Below, piece by piece: positions 6,515 through 12,518 of a stretch of DNA of 12,518 nucleotides. How positions within the stretch are numbered: position 1 is the first letter of the stretch; each line of letters starts with the position of its first letter. A program made the translations under genes and the position numbers. The notes beneath the pieces are model-generated. The model had not been told where the DNA came from, did not search any database, and saw only the letters and a list, made by a program, of their open reading frames with translations. Origin of the DNA: Nitrososphaerales archaeon TH1177 (lineage in GTDB: Archaea > Thermoproteota > Nitrososphaeria > Nitrososphaerales > Nitrososphaeraceae); assembly GCA_014523515.1 (NCBI GenBank), contig JAATVJ010000086.1, positions 1-12,518 of the forward strand, given 5' to 3'.

Positions 6515-7557
6515 TGTATCAAAAGATAAATAATAATAATTTTATTCTTACAACAAAAAAATACTTTAATATTGGTTGTATTATTTTTGATATCGATGGA
6601 GTTTTAATTGATGTAACAAAATCTTATAATGAGACAATAAAAAATACAATTCAATTTGTCGTTGGAAGCATAATCAAAAGAGACAATTTGAAAGATTTAG
6701 TTACAGATAAAATAATTTTGAAATTTAGACAAACTGGAGGTTTTAACAATGACATTGATACAAGTTATGCAATTAGCTTGGCACTATTATCATATCCTGA
6801 ACTTGAAAATTCTGATCTCGAAAATTTTTTGATTGAGGTAGCAGAACATGCTGATGAGACTGGAATAGATTCAGTTGAAAAATACATTAAAAAATTAATA
6901 TCAAATAAAATCACCTCTTCTAATCACTCAATCAGTATTCATAAAATTCTCGATCATTTGAATTATCCAGGAAATATTGGAGATAGTATAATTTCTACTG
7001 TATTTGATGAATTTTTTTATGGGCAAGAATTATTTTTAAAAAGATATGGAATTAAACCAAAATACTATTTTGGAAAACCATTCATCGAAAACGATAGAAT
7101 AGTGATTACAGATAATACGATTAGAAAGATAAAAGAAAGATTTAATGGTAAGATTGCCATGGTTTCAGGCAGAAGTAAGATTGCAGCAGCCTATGCACTA
7201 GATAATAAATTTTATTTGTTAAATGAGAAGAATAATAGTGTATTTCTTGAAGATGAGGATAGAAAATATGCTAAACCAAATCCATATGGATTAAAAAAAG
7301 TAATAAACAAAATTAATACAAGAAATGATATTCTCTATTGCGGAGACTCTGTTGAAGATTTAATAATGGCTAGAAGAGCAGAAGATGAATTAAATAAAAA
7401 AAACCTTAACAAAACAAAAACTAATATTGTTTTTTGTGGAATATATGGCTGTAGTAGTAATCCACATGAGTTAATCAATGATTTTATGGAGAAAAAAATA
7501 GATATAATAATTAAAAGTATAAATAATTTACCACATATATTAAATAAAGTATCATAG
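6514..7557 (+). CDS. HAD-superfamily phosphatase in the his operon; candidate histidinol-phosphate phosphatase
   Basis: All four HAD motifs are present in 347 residues: motif I FDIDGVLID (25-33) with nucleophile Asp26 and acid/base Asp28; motif II MVSGR (216-220) with Ser218; motif III Lys254 in YAKPNP; motif IV CGDSVED (276-282) with Asp278 and Asp282. A long, probably helical insert (about 40-195) between motifs I and II is a C1-type cap, as in subfamily I, larger than in small phosphoglycolate-phosphatase-like members. It resembles the uncharacterised HAD-IA group found in archaea and cyanobacteria. It is translationally coupled to hisC (TAATG) and followed after 12 bases by hisB; no other histidinol-phosphate phosphatase (HisB-N, HisK/PHP or inositol-monophosphatase type) is in the operon. 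The phosphatase call is firm; the substrate histidinol phosphate is inferred from position only. Confidence 0.82.
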   Translation: MYQKINNNNFILTTKKYFNIGCIIFDIDGVLIDVTKSYNETIKNTIQFVVGSIIKRDNLKDLVTDKIILKFRQTGGFNNDIDTSYAISLALLSYPELENSDLENFLIEVAEHADETGIDSVEKYIKKLISNKITSSNHSISIHKILDHLNYPGNIGDSIISTVFDEFFYGQELFLKRYGIKPKYYFGKPFIENDRIVITDNTIRKIKERFNGKIAMVSGRSKIAAAYALDNKFYLLNEKNNSVFLEDEDRKYAKPNPYGLKKVINKINTRNDILYCGDSVEDLIMARRAEDELNKKNLNKTKTNIVFCGIYGCSSNPHELINDFMEKKIDIIIKSINNLPHILNKVS

Positions 7558-7569
7558 GAATATTGTTAG

Positions 7570-8184
7570 TTGAATTCGGAACCTCTTAACTTGGATAAAT
7601 CTCGAAAAAGAATGTCAACCAAAGAAAGATTTACAAAAGAGACCGATGTAAGAGTGAGCGTTAATATTGATGGTTCTGGGAAAGTTGAAATTAAAACTGG
7701 AATTCCATTTATAGATCACTTAATTTCAGCTTTTGGAAAGCATAGTATGGTAGATATTGATTTAGAGGCAAAATCAAATGATAATATCGCTCATCATTTA
7801 ATTGAAGATATTGCTATAACTCTCTCTCAGACACTAAATGAAGCACTATCAAATAGAACACAAATTAGAAGATATGGATATGCAATAATTCCAATGGATG
7901 AAGTAATGGCAATCTCAGCAATAGATCTAATCAAAAGACAATTTCATAAAGTAAATTTAGAATTAACAAGAGAGGAAATAGAAGGAATTGCAAGAGAGGA
8001 TTTGGAACATTTTATAGAAAGTTTAATACAAAATCTTAATGCATGTACTCATATTAATATACAATATGGCGAAAATGACCATCATAAAATAGAGGCAGCT
8101 GTAAAGTCATTTGCAATATCATTTAGGATGGCTTCAGGTATAGATCAAAGAAATGATATTCCAAGTACAAAAGGGGTAATGTAA
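7570..8184 (+). CDS. hisB: Imidazoleglycerol-phosphate dehydratase
   Basis: Dehydrates imidazole-glycerol phosphate to imidazole-acetol phosphate; a monofunctional dehydratase without the phosphatase domain of enteric HisB. Manganese-binding and family motifs are FIDHLISAFGKHS (47-59), HHLIEDIAI (75-83), RYGYAIIPMDE (101-111), HFIESL (147-152) and YGENDHHKIEA (166-176). Counted from TTG 7570 it has 204 residues. The ATG at 7612 (residue 15) gives 190 residues and begins just before the conserved RFTKETDVRVSVNIDG, which fits the usual family length better. The TTG is supported by the short 12-base gap and an AGGA at 7556-7559, so the start is undecided. Two bases separate it from hisH. Confidence 0.95.
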   Translation: MNSEPLNLDKSRKRMSTKERFTKETDVRVSVNIDGSGKVEIKTGIPFIDHLISAFGKHSMVDIDLEAKSNDNIAHHLIEDIAITLSQTLNEALSNRTQIRRYGYAIIPMDEVMAISAIDLIKRQFHKVNLELTREEIEGIAREDLEHFIESLIQNLNACTHINIQYGENDHHKIEAAVKSFAISFRMASGIDQRNDIPSTKGVM

Positions 8185-8186
8185 TA

Positions 8187-8807
8187 TTGAATGATATTGC
8201 AATTTTTGATTATGGTGCAGGTAATCTTTATAGTTTAAAATGTTCTTTGGAGAGAAATGGAGCAAAAAAAATTTCAATAATTAAATCTTTAAAAAATATT
8301 AATAGATACGATGGATTAATTCTTCCTGGAGTAGGTAATTTTGATCCGGCTATTCAATCGATAGAACCGTACAGAAATGATTTTGATAATTTAATTGAAA
8401 AAGATTTTCCTGTATTTGGCATTTGTTTAGGAATGGAAATGTTATTTAATAATAGCGAAGAAGGAAAGTTAGAAGGTTTAAAAATTTTAAATGGAAAAGT
8501 AATTATGCTTCCAAGGAAAAAGGTAAAAATACCTCATATGGGATGGAATAATATAGAAATTACAGATAAAAAGTGTAAAATTCTACGTGGATTAAAAGAT
8601 GGAAGTTGGGCCTATTTTGTTCATTCGTATCGTATTGTTCCAAAAGATAAAAAAGTAATAGTTGCTAATTCCCAATATGGAGGAAATATACCAGTAGTTG
8701 TGGAGAAAAACAATCTTTTTGGAACACAATTTCATCCTGAAAAATCAGGTGTAAATGGAGCAAAAATAATAAAGAATTTCTTGAGAATGTGTGGTGGTAA
8801 ATATTGA
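8187..8807 (+). CDS. hisH: Imidazole-glycerol-phosphate synthase, glutaminase subunit
   Basis: A class I glutamine amidotransferase that makes ammonia from glutamine and passes it through the HisF barrel. The catalytic triad is Cys80 in GICLGMEMLF (78-87), His183 and Glu185 in FGTQFHPEKSG (178-188). The oxyanion-strand loop PGVGNF is at 47-52 and the N-terminal IFDYGAGNLYSL (6-17) is typical. At 206 residues it has normal length. TTG is the start since the frame closes just upstream and the protein then begins at the conserved first strand. GGGGTAA about ten bases before the TTG may serve as a ribosome binding site. Its end overlaps the hisA start by four bases. Confidence 0.96.
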   Translation: MNDIAIFDYGAGNLYSLKCSLERNGAKKISIIKSLKNINRYDGLILPGVGNFDPAIQSIEPYRNDFDNLIEKDFPVFGICLGMEMLFNNSEEGKLEGLKILNGKVIMLPRKKVKIPHMGWNNIEITDKKCKILRGLKDGSWAYFVHSYRIVPKDKKVIVANSQYGGNIPVVVEKNNLFGTQFHPEKSGVNGAKIIKNFLRMCGGKY

Positions 8808-9526
8808 ATATAATACCTGCAATTGACATACTGGAAGGACAGGTAGTAAGATTAGTTAAAGGAAAACTTCAAAATAAAATTGTTTATAGTGATAATCCTA
8901 TAGAAATTGCAGAAAAATTGGAAACTCAAGGTGCAGATATAATTCATGTGGTAGATCTTGATGCTACCTTGACTACTGGGTGGAATAATAATAATAATAA
9001 TACAGAAATTATTTTAAAAATAATAGATACAATAAAAATTCCAGTACAGGTAGCTGGAGGAATAAGATCTATTGATGCCATTAAAAAAATGTTTGAAAAA
9101 AAAGCAGAAAAAATAGTTATAGGAACATTGGCATACAAACATCCACAAGTATTACAACAATTATCAAAGGATAAAGTAGAAAAAATAGTTATTTCAATAG
9201 ATCAAAATAAAGGTATTGTCATGATTGATGGATGGAGGCAACCATCTGGATTTAAGGTAATTGAAGCTATAAAGTTTTTTATGGCCAAAGGAGTTAAAGA
9301 ATTTTTACTCACAACAGTTGACAGAGATGGAACTTTGAATGGTCCAGATTTAGATACGCTTTCCTATGCTTCAAACGTAAATGGAGCAAAAATAATTGCA
9401 AGTGGTGGAATATCCAGTATTGAAGACATAATTAGAGTCAAAAACATTGGTTGTTCTGCTGTCATATTAGGTAAGTCTATCTATGATGGAAAAATAGATG
9501 TAAAAAAGGCAATAGCAATAGTTTAA
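8804..9526 (+). CDS. hisA: ProFAR isomerase (phosphoribosylformimino-AICAR-phosphate isomerase)
   Basis: A TIM-barrel enzyme performing the Amadori rearrangement of ProFAR to PRFAR. The N-terminus [18 protein letters not shown] (3-20) carries the general base Asp8; Asp133 in SIDQNKG and Asp175 in [11 protein letters not shown] (170-180) are the other candidate active-site carboxylates. The two half-barrel phosphate-binding motifs are VAGGIRS (83-89) and ASGGISS (199-205). Length 240 is typical. TTG overlaps the hisH stop (TTGA), and the codons before it are TAA ATA, so no better start exists. GGTGGT just upstream can act as a ribosome binding site. Residues 61-66 are six Asn in a row from an AAT repeat in the loop after strand 2. 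Ser/Thr in place of Gly at position 60 would be unremarkable, but this run is unusual. Nothing suggests a dual PriA function. Confidence 0.96.
   Translation: MNIIPAIDILEGQVVRLVKGKLQNKIVYSDNPIEIAEKLETQGADIIHVVDLDATLTTGWNNNNNNTEIILKIIDTIKIPVQVAGGIRSIDAIKKMFEKKAEKIVIGTLAYKHPQVLQQLSKDKVEKIVISIDQNKGIVMIDGWRQPSGFKVIEAIKFFMAKGVKEFLLTTVDRDGTLNGPDLDTLSYASNVNGAKIIASGGISSIEDIIRVKNIGCSAVILGKSIYDGKIDVKKAIAIV
8984..9001 (+). repeat. In-frame (AAT)6 microsatellite inside hisA
   Basis: Six perfect AAT units encode Asn61-Asn66 of HisA, straight after Trp60 in the loop that follows the second beta strand. Changes in repeat number would keep the frame, so the loop could vary in length between strains without breaking the gene. 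Homopolymeric Asn in a conserved metabolic barrel is not expected from the family. Confidence 0.9.
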
Positions 9527-9528
9527 AA

Positions 9529-10353
9529 ATGACCTTAGCAAAAAGAATTATTCCATGTCTTGATGTAAACAACGGTAGAGTAGTTAAAGGCATTAATTTT
9601 AAAGAAGTAAAAGATGCAGGGGACCCAGTTGAATTTGCAAAAAAATACAGTCACCAGGGAGCAGATGAACTTGTTTTTCTTGATATAACTGCTTCAGAGC
9701 AAAAACGAGACATTATAAAAAATGTAGTACGTAATGTTGCTAAGGTTATAGATATACCTTTTACTGTAGGTGGAGGTATCAAAAAATTAGAAGATGCTAG
9801 AGATATTTTGTTAAGCGGAGCTGATAAAGTTTCAATTAATACATCTGCTGTAAAAAATCCAAAATTAATTACAGAATTAATGTCTATTTTTGGAAAACAA
9901 TGTGTAGTAGTAGCAATAGATGTTAAAAAAAATTATTCTTATGCTGATTCTAGAAAAATTTTAAAAGATAACAAAGAGCGTAAAAGAAAACAAAATAAGC
10001 CTTATTGGTTTGAAGTTATGATATATGGAGGAAAAGAAAGAACAGGAATAGATGCAATAGAGTGGGCCAGAAAGGTAGAAGAACTTGGAGCAGGTGAAAT
10101 CCTTTTAACAAGTATTGATGCAGATGGAACAGAAGAAGGATATGACTTAGAATTAAACAAAGCTATTTGCAGAGAAGTAAGTATACCAGTCATAGCCTCC
10201 GGAGGATGTGGAAAACCAATACATATGGTAGAAGTTTTTCAAAAAACAAATGTAGATGCAGCTTTAGCAGCATCTATATTTCATTATGAGAAGTCAACTA
10301 TTAAAAATGTAAAACAGTTTTTAAAAAGAAATAACATACACGTAAGAATATGA
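9529..10353 (+). CDS. hisF: Imidazole-glycerol-phosphate synthase, cyclase subunit
   Basis: A TIM barrel that joins HisH-derived ammonia with PRFAR to give imidazole-glycerol phosphate and AICAR, the latter returning to purine synthesis. [19 protein letters not shown] (3-21) holds catalytic Asp12; VVVAIDVKK (126-134) holds catalytic Asp131. Phosphate-binding motifs are TVGGGIK (79-85) and ASGGCGK (223-229), and [13 protein letters not shown] (194-206) is typical. It has 274 residues against about 250 in most bacteria; the excess is mainly a Lys/Arg-rich insert around 137-158 before WFEVMIYGG. It starts with ATG two bases after the hisA stop. It is the last gene of the operon: hisI and hisE do not follow. 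Confidence 0.97.
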   Translation: MTLAKRIIPCLDVNNGRVVKGINFKEVKDAGDPVEFAKKYSHQGADELVFLDITASEQKRDIIKNVVRNVAKVIDIPFTVGGGIKKLEDARDILLSGADKVSINTSAVKNPKLITELMSIFGKQCVVVAIDVKKNYSYADSRKILKDNKERKRKQNKPYWFEVMIYGGKERTGIDAIEWARKVEELGAGEILLTSIDADGTEEGYDLELNKAICREVSIPVIASGGCGKPIHMVEVFQKTNVDAALAASIFHYEKSTIKNVKQFLKRNNIHVRI

Positions 10354-10377
10354 CAAAAACTTATTTTCAATGCAAAA

Positions 10378-10387
10378 TTTTTATTTA
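10378..10387 (+). terminator. Putative T-rich terminator after hisF
   Basis: A TTTTTATTTA tract begins about 25 bases after the hisF stop, the kind of U-rich signal that ends archaeal transcripts without a hairpin. Since the opposing gene also ends here, it would limit convergent transcription. The assignment rests on position and composition only. Confidence 0.4.
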
Positions 10388-10421
10388 TTGTATCAGATTA
10401 TACAATTAAAAGTATAATAGT

Positions 10422-10426
10422 AAAAA
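10422..10426 (-). terminator. Putative T-run terminator after the aIF1A gene
   Basis: Five A on the plus strand read as TTTTT on the minus strand about 25 bases after the aIF1A stop. It mirrors the hisF signal across the roughly 100-base convergent gap, which holds no gene. Such runs are frequent in this A+T-rich sequence, so confidence is low. Confidence 0.3.
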
Positions 10427-10450
10427 TTAAACTACCTTAAAATTTATTAT

Positions 10451-10744
10451 TTATTTATTTAAACCTTGTAAATGACCTTCTTGTTCTAACTTATCAGCAT
10501 GAGCCGCTATATATCTCCAAACAATATCTGCTTTCTCAGATTGAAAATCCCAAGGTGCAAGTAGCACCAGATCATTTTCTCTTATCCACATTCGTCTTTT
10601 GATTTTACCTCTAATACGACATGTACGTACTTTACCATCGGTACATTTTACAATAACATTATCGCCTCCTACTAGCTTTATAACTCTACCAAACATTTCT
10701 CCTTCATGAGGCATAACAAGCTCTTTTAGTTCAGCCTCATTCAA
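10451..10744 (-). CDS. Translation initiation factor aIF1A
   Basis: Archaeal counterpart of eukaryotic eIF1A, an S1/OB-fold protein that binds the small ribosomal subunit A site and helps start-codon selection. The 97 residues include EGEMFGRVIKLVGGDNVIVK (14-33), CTDGKVRTCRIRGKIKRR (34-51), MWIRENDLVLLAPWDF (52-67) and a C-terminal helix DIVWRYIAAHADKL (73-86), all in family order. The listed start is TTG 10744. The same frame upstream stays open and reads L-G-K-R-K-V before it, which looks like the basic N-terminus seen in other archaeal aIF1A proteins, but with TTA where a start codon would be expected. A TATA box at 10779-10786 predicts transcription from near 10757, favouring TTG. The gene stands alone and converges on the his operon. 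Confidence 0.94.
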   Translation of the reverse strand: MNEAELKELVMPHEGEMFGRVIKLVGGDNVIVKCTDGKVRTCRIRGKIKRRMWIRENDLVLLAPWDFQSEKADIVWRYIAAHADKLEQEGHLQGLNK

Positions 10745-11057
10745 GACTTTTCTTTTACCTAAATCTAATCCTTCCTTAAATATATAAAAATAAAGTAATT
10801 TAAAAATGTATTGTCTTTTGATATGATAGATTTCTAAAAATCTAAAATAAAATTATCAGTTATAGATATGAATAAATTGTAAAAGAAAGTTATGTTACTA
10901 AAGAGATTCAAATGTAATATATTAGAGAACATGTGTAATTAAATTAAGGTAGTTAATCATTTTTAAAGAAATCATACATATATCAAATATTTGTAAAAAA
11001 TATTAAAATTATCAACATGCAAAAGTTAATTTAGTATTCTATATCCATTTTATTAAA
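10745..11057. other. A+T-rich divergent intergenic region
   Basis: This 313-base gap separates the minus-strand aIF1A gene from the plus-strand winged-helix-like gene and should hold both promoters. Apart from the aIF1A TATA box, and a weak AATTTAGTA near 11026-11034 about 28 bases before the TTG at 11058, I see no coding frame, tRNA or convincing RNA structure. Confidence 0.5.
10779..10786 (-). promoter_or_regulatory. Putative TATA box of the aIF1A gene
   Basis: On the minus strand the tract TTTATATATTTAA contains a good archaeal TATA core, TATATATT. Its centre is about 39 bases from the TTG, giving a predicted leader near 13 bases that contains GGTAAAAG. One of the better TATA matches in the window. 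Confidence 0.5.
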
Positions 11058-11342
11058 TTGAATGCTATTTATTCAGAAGATGAAAGAAAAACTATTCTAG
11101 ATAGCTTTATGAGAGAATTGTATTTTAGAGATAAAGATGCCATTATGAATGATAAAACTAATATTTTCACAATTAAAGAAATTTGGAAAGCAGTATTATA
11201 TTCATATGATTATTCAGATATCGAAAATGAAATAAAAGAAATTTCTAATAAACAAGAATCCGATATAGAATTTATTGGGAAAATCGAAGAAGGAAGAATT
11301 CGTTTAACTGAACGTGGAAGAAATAAATTTATAGGTTTATAA
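11058..11342 (+). CDS. Small hypothetical protein, winged-helix-like
   Basis: I do not recognise a named family for this 94-residue, highly charged protein. Residues 5-30 look like one long amphipathic helix (EDERKTILDSFMRELYF), 36-62 a pair of helices (FTIKEIWKAVLY, then DIENEIKEI), and 69-92 a beta hairpin ending in IRLTERGRNKFI. The ending L-T-E-x-G-R is characteristic of winged helix-turn-helix DNA-binding domains, so a small transcription regulator or a minimal DNA/RNA-binding protein is plausible. TTG is the first start-like codon in the open frame. Codon use (many A/T-ending Lys, Ile and Glu codons with few stops) fits its neighbours and supports a real gene. It stands alone; no partner is suggested by context. 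Confidence 0.65.
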   Translation: MNAIYSEDERKTILDSFMRELYFRDKDAIMNDKTNIFTIKEIWKAVLYSYDYSDIENEIKEISNKQESDIEFIGKIEEGRIRLTERGRNKFIGL

Positions 11343-11768
11343 ATTATAAATAACTTTTATTATCATATAAAATAAATGTAAATTAGTTTTTGAACCTCTT
11401 TATTTTTAATTGCATTAACAAAAGTTTAGTATATAATTAAATAATTATTGAGAATATATAAAAAAATCATTTATCTATAGATATTAAAGCAGTATATCTA
11501 AATAAAACATAAAAAAGAAAAATTATAGATTATTATATATACATTTATAAATAAAGAATTATTGTTAAAGAAATCTATTTTACTCAAACTTCAAATATTA
11601 GAAAAAGTAAAAAACTTTAGAACCATGACTTGAATTATCTTTTAGATTATTATTAATTCTTTATAATCATATAATATTATCAAGTTCTCTTAGTTTATAT
11701 TATATCAATAAGCATTGGTAACTAAAAGAAGAATAAAAATTGAAATTGATTTTTTCTATTAATTATAT
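11343..11768. other. Gene-free A+T-rich stretch
   Basis: All frames on both strands close quickly; the longest open pieces are short and made of Ile, Lys, Asn and Leu codons as expected from base composition. A T-run at 11386-11391 about 45 bases after the preceding stop could end that transcript. No tRNA, repeat array or clear promoter seen. Confidence 0.5.
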
Positions 11769-11939
11769 TTATACCACCATTCCAACCAAATATAGTATAA
11801 TCAAAATTATACCTATCACTAAAACAATAGAGCCTATGATATACATTAATCGTGCGGGAAGTGAAGGAAGAAGTCGGTTTAAAAATATCAAAATTATTCC
11901 AATTATTATTAATGCAATTCCAGTTCCTAATGATACCAT
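11769..11939 (-). CDS. Small two-helix membrane protein, unknown function
   Basis: From ATG 11939 the minus strand encodes 56 residues with two strongly hydrophobic segments, MVSLGTGIALIIIGIILIFL (1-20) and LMYIIGSIVLVIGIILIIL (31-49), joined by the basic loop NRLLPSLPAR (21-30), which should face the cytoplasm. Glycines at regular spacing inside the helices (GTG, IIIG, IIG, VIG) suggest packed helices rather than chance A+T-rich hydrophobicity. A TATA box sits 28 bases upstream, where a leaderless archaeal message would need it. The overlapping plus-strand frame (11740-11961) is low-complexity Ile/Tyr/Asn and has no such support. I do not recognise the family and no neighbour hints at its job. 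Confidence 0.68.
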   Translation of the reverse strand: MVSLGTGIALIIIGIILIFLNRLLPSLPARLMYIIGSIVLVIGIILIILYLVGMVV

Positions 11940-11962
11940 TCTATTCTATTATAATTATTAAT

Positions 11963-11972
11963 GTTTATATAT
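11963..11972 (-). promoter_or_regulatory. TATA box for a leaderless small membrane protein message
   Basis: The minus strand reads ATATATAAAC here, close to the archaeal consensus, centred about 28 bases before the ATG at 11939. This predicts transcription starting at or next to the A of the ATG. The exact spacing is the best promoter-to-start agreement in the right-hand part of the window. Confidence 0.6.
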
Positions 11973-12094
11973 GTTATATAGTACACTGTTAATAAAATAA
12001 CTACTACTGACAAAATAGTTATAGAATTGCTCTTAATTTATAATGATTAAATGTGAATTCTATATCTTTCCAGATCAAAAAATTTAGTAGCATT

Positions 12095-12441
12095 ATGATA
12101 TTATTAAATCTGAAAAACTTGAATTTAGGTCCATTTATTAAAAATTTATAAATTCTATTAATTATATTTATAGTATATACAGTAGTAACAATACTAATCT
12201 ATTTGTCTAATAAAGGATTTATATATTATAATCAATATAAGAAATTAAAACCCTTAAAATACATGGTAAATAAAGAAGTAATATAAAACAAAGCTTGATG
12301 AGACTCAGACTTGAAATTGCAGCTCAAAAGGCAGTAGAAGAACTGCAATCTTGATGACTAATGTTAGAGGAATATATAAAAAATGTCTCTATAAAATATC
12401 AAATTATATCAGTAAATGATAAAGATCTATTCAAATTATGA
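12095..12441 (+). pseudogene. Possible decayed gene with in-frame stops and a frame change
   Basis: Starting at ATG 12095 a frame reads 18 codons, hits TAA at 12149, then stays open for 44 codons (12152-12283) including the membrane-like stretch LLIIFIVYTVVTILIYL. The frame then appears to change: from about 12274 a different frame reads SNIKQSLMRLRLEIAAQKAV and EELQS, meets two tandem TGA codons at 12352-12357, and continues as LMLEEYIKNVSIKYQII to the TGA at 12439. The stretch 12296-12355 is richer in G and C than its surroundings and has balanced Glu/Ala/Arg/Gln codons, typical of real coding sequence here. One reading is a broken protein with a membrane helix and a charged helical part. 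No family is recognised. The alternative is several chance frames, or a short 18-residue peptide from ATG 12298. Confidence 0.35.
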
Positions 12442-12518
12442 TTATAGATTATTATTATTTAGAAAATAGTATTATTTTGATATCTATGAATCAAATGGAA
12501 CTAAAAAATTTATTTAAG

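Noticed and set aside
3130..10353. Recently transferred his operon
   Set aside because: Base composition and codon preference match the flanking genes, there are no mobile-element remnants at either end, and long-form HisG and gene spacing look like a settled archaeal operon.
11740..11961. Plus-strand 73-codon open frame
   Set aside because: Low-complexity Ile/Tyr/Asn/Pro content and no recognisable fold or promoter; the minus strand of the same DNA encodes a better-supported two-helix membrane protein with a well-placed TATA box.
12295..12357. C/D box small RNA (TTGATGA at 12295 and 12351)
   Set aside because: The C-box consensus needs a purine first and no properly placed CTGA D boxes or terminal stem are present; the repeats are better explained as part of a decayed coding frame.
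1..12518. CRISPR array, integrase, insertion sequence or defence island
   Set aside because: No regularly spaced direct repeats, transposase motifs or nuclease/helicase genes were found on either strand.

Overview
The window is a strongly A+T-rich stretch of archaeal chromosome, most likely from an ammonia-oxidising Nitrososphaerota (Thaumarchaeota) lineage. The archaeal signs are an aIF1A translation factor gene, a tRNA-Ser gene whose extra sequence fits bulge-helix-bulge introns (one of them in the D-loop), TATA-like boxes about 26 to 34 bases before starts, almost no leader sequences, and heavy use of TTG starts. The exact genus is an inference; the low GC and loosely packed flanks would fit a Nitrosocosmicus-like genome, but sequence searches would be needed to say so.

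Layout. At the left edge (1-81, minus) is the start of a DegT/DnrJ/EryC1/StrS-type aminotransferase that runs off the window. A gene-free A+T-rich stretch follows, then tRNA-Ser(UGA) at 416-539 with two predicted introns. Next come a membrane-anchored PQQ-type sugar dehydrogenase homologue (622-1734), in which Asn replaces the usual catalytic His, and a class II HMG-CoA reductase (1741-3090), six bases apart.

The core is a tight histidine biosynthesis operon on the plus strand (3130-10353) in the order hisG, hisD, hisC, a HAD-family phosphatase, hisB, hisH, hisA, hisF. Gaps are 31 bases or less, with two overlaps. It covers ATP phosphoribosylation, the HisA isomerase, the HisH/HisF glutamine amidotransferase-cyclase, the dehydratase, the aminotransferase and the dehydrogenase. 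The HAD gene sits exactly where the histidinol-phosphate phosphatase step is otherwise missing. hisI and hisE (steps 2 and 3) are not in the window.

After hisF the gene aIF1A (10451-10744, minus) converges on the operon. The right-hand 1.8 kb is sparse: a small winged-helix-like protein (11058-11342, plus), a 56-residue two-helix membrane protein on the minus strand (11769-11939) with a well-placed TATA box for a leaderless transcript, and what looks like a decayed gene (about 12095-12441) broken by in-frame stops and a frame change. No CRISPR array, insertion sequence, integrase or rRNA was seen. Apart from the HAD gene, the tRNA introns and the sugar dehydrogenase substitution, this is ordinary core-genome content; I see no clear new defence or mobile system.
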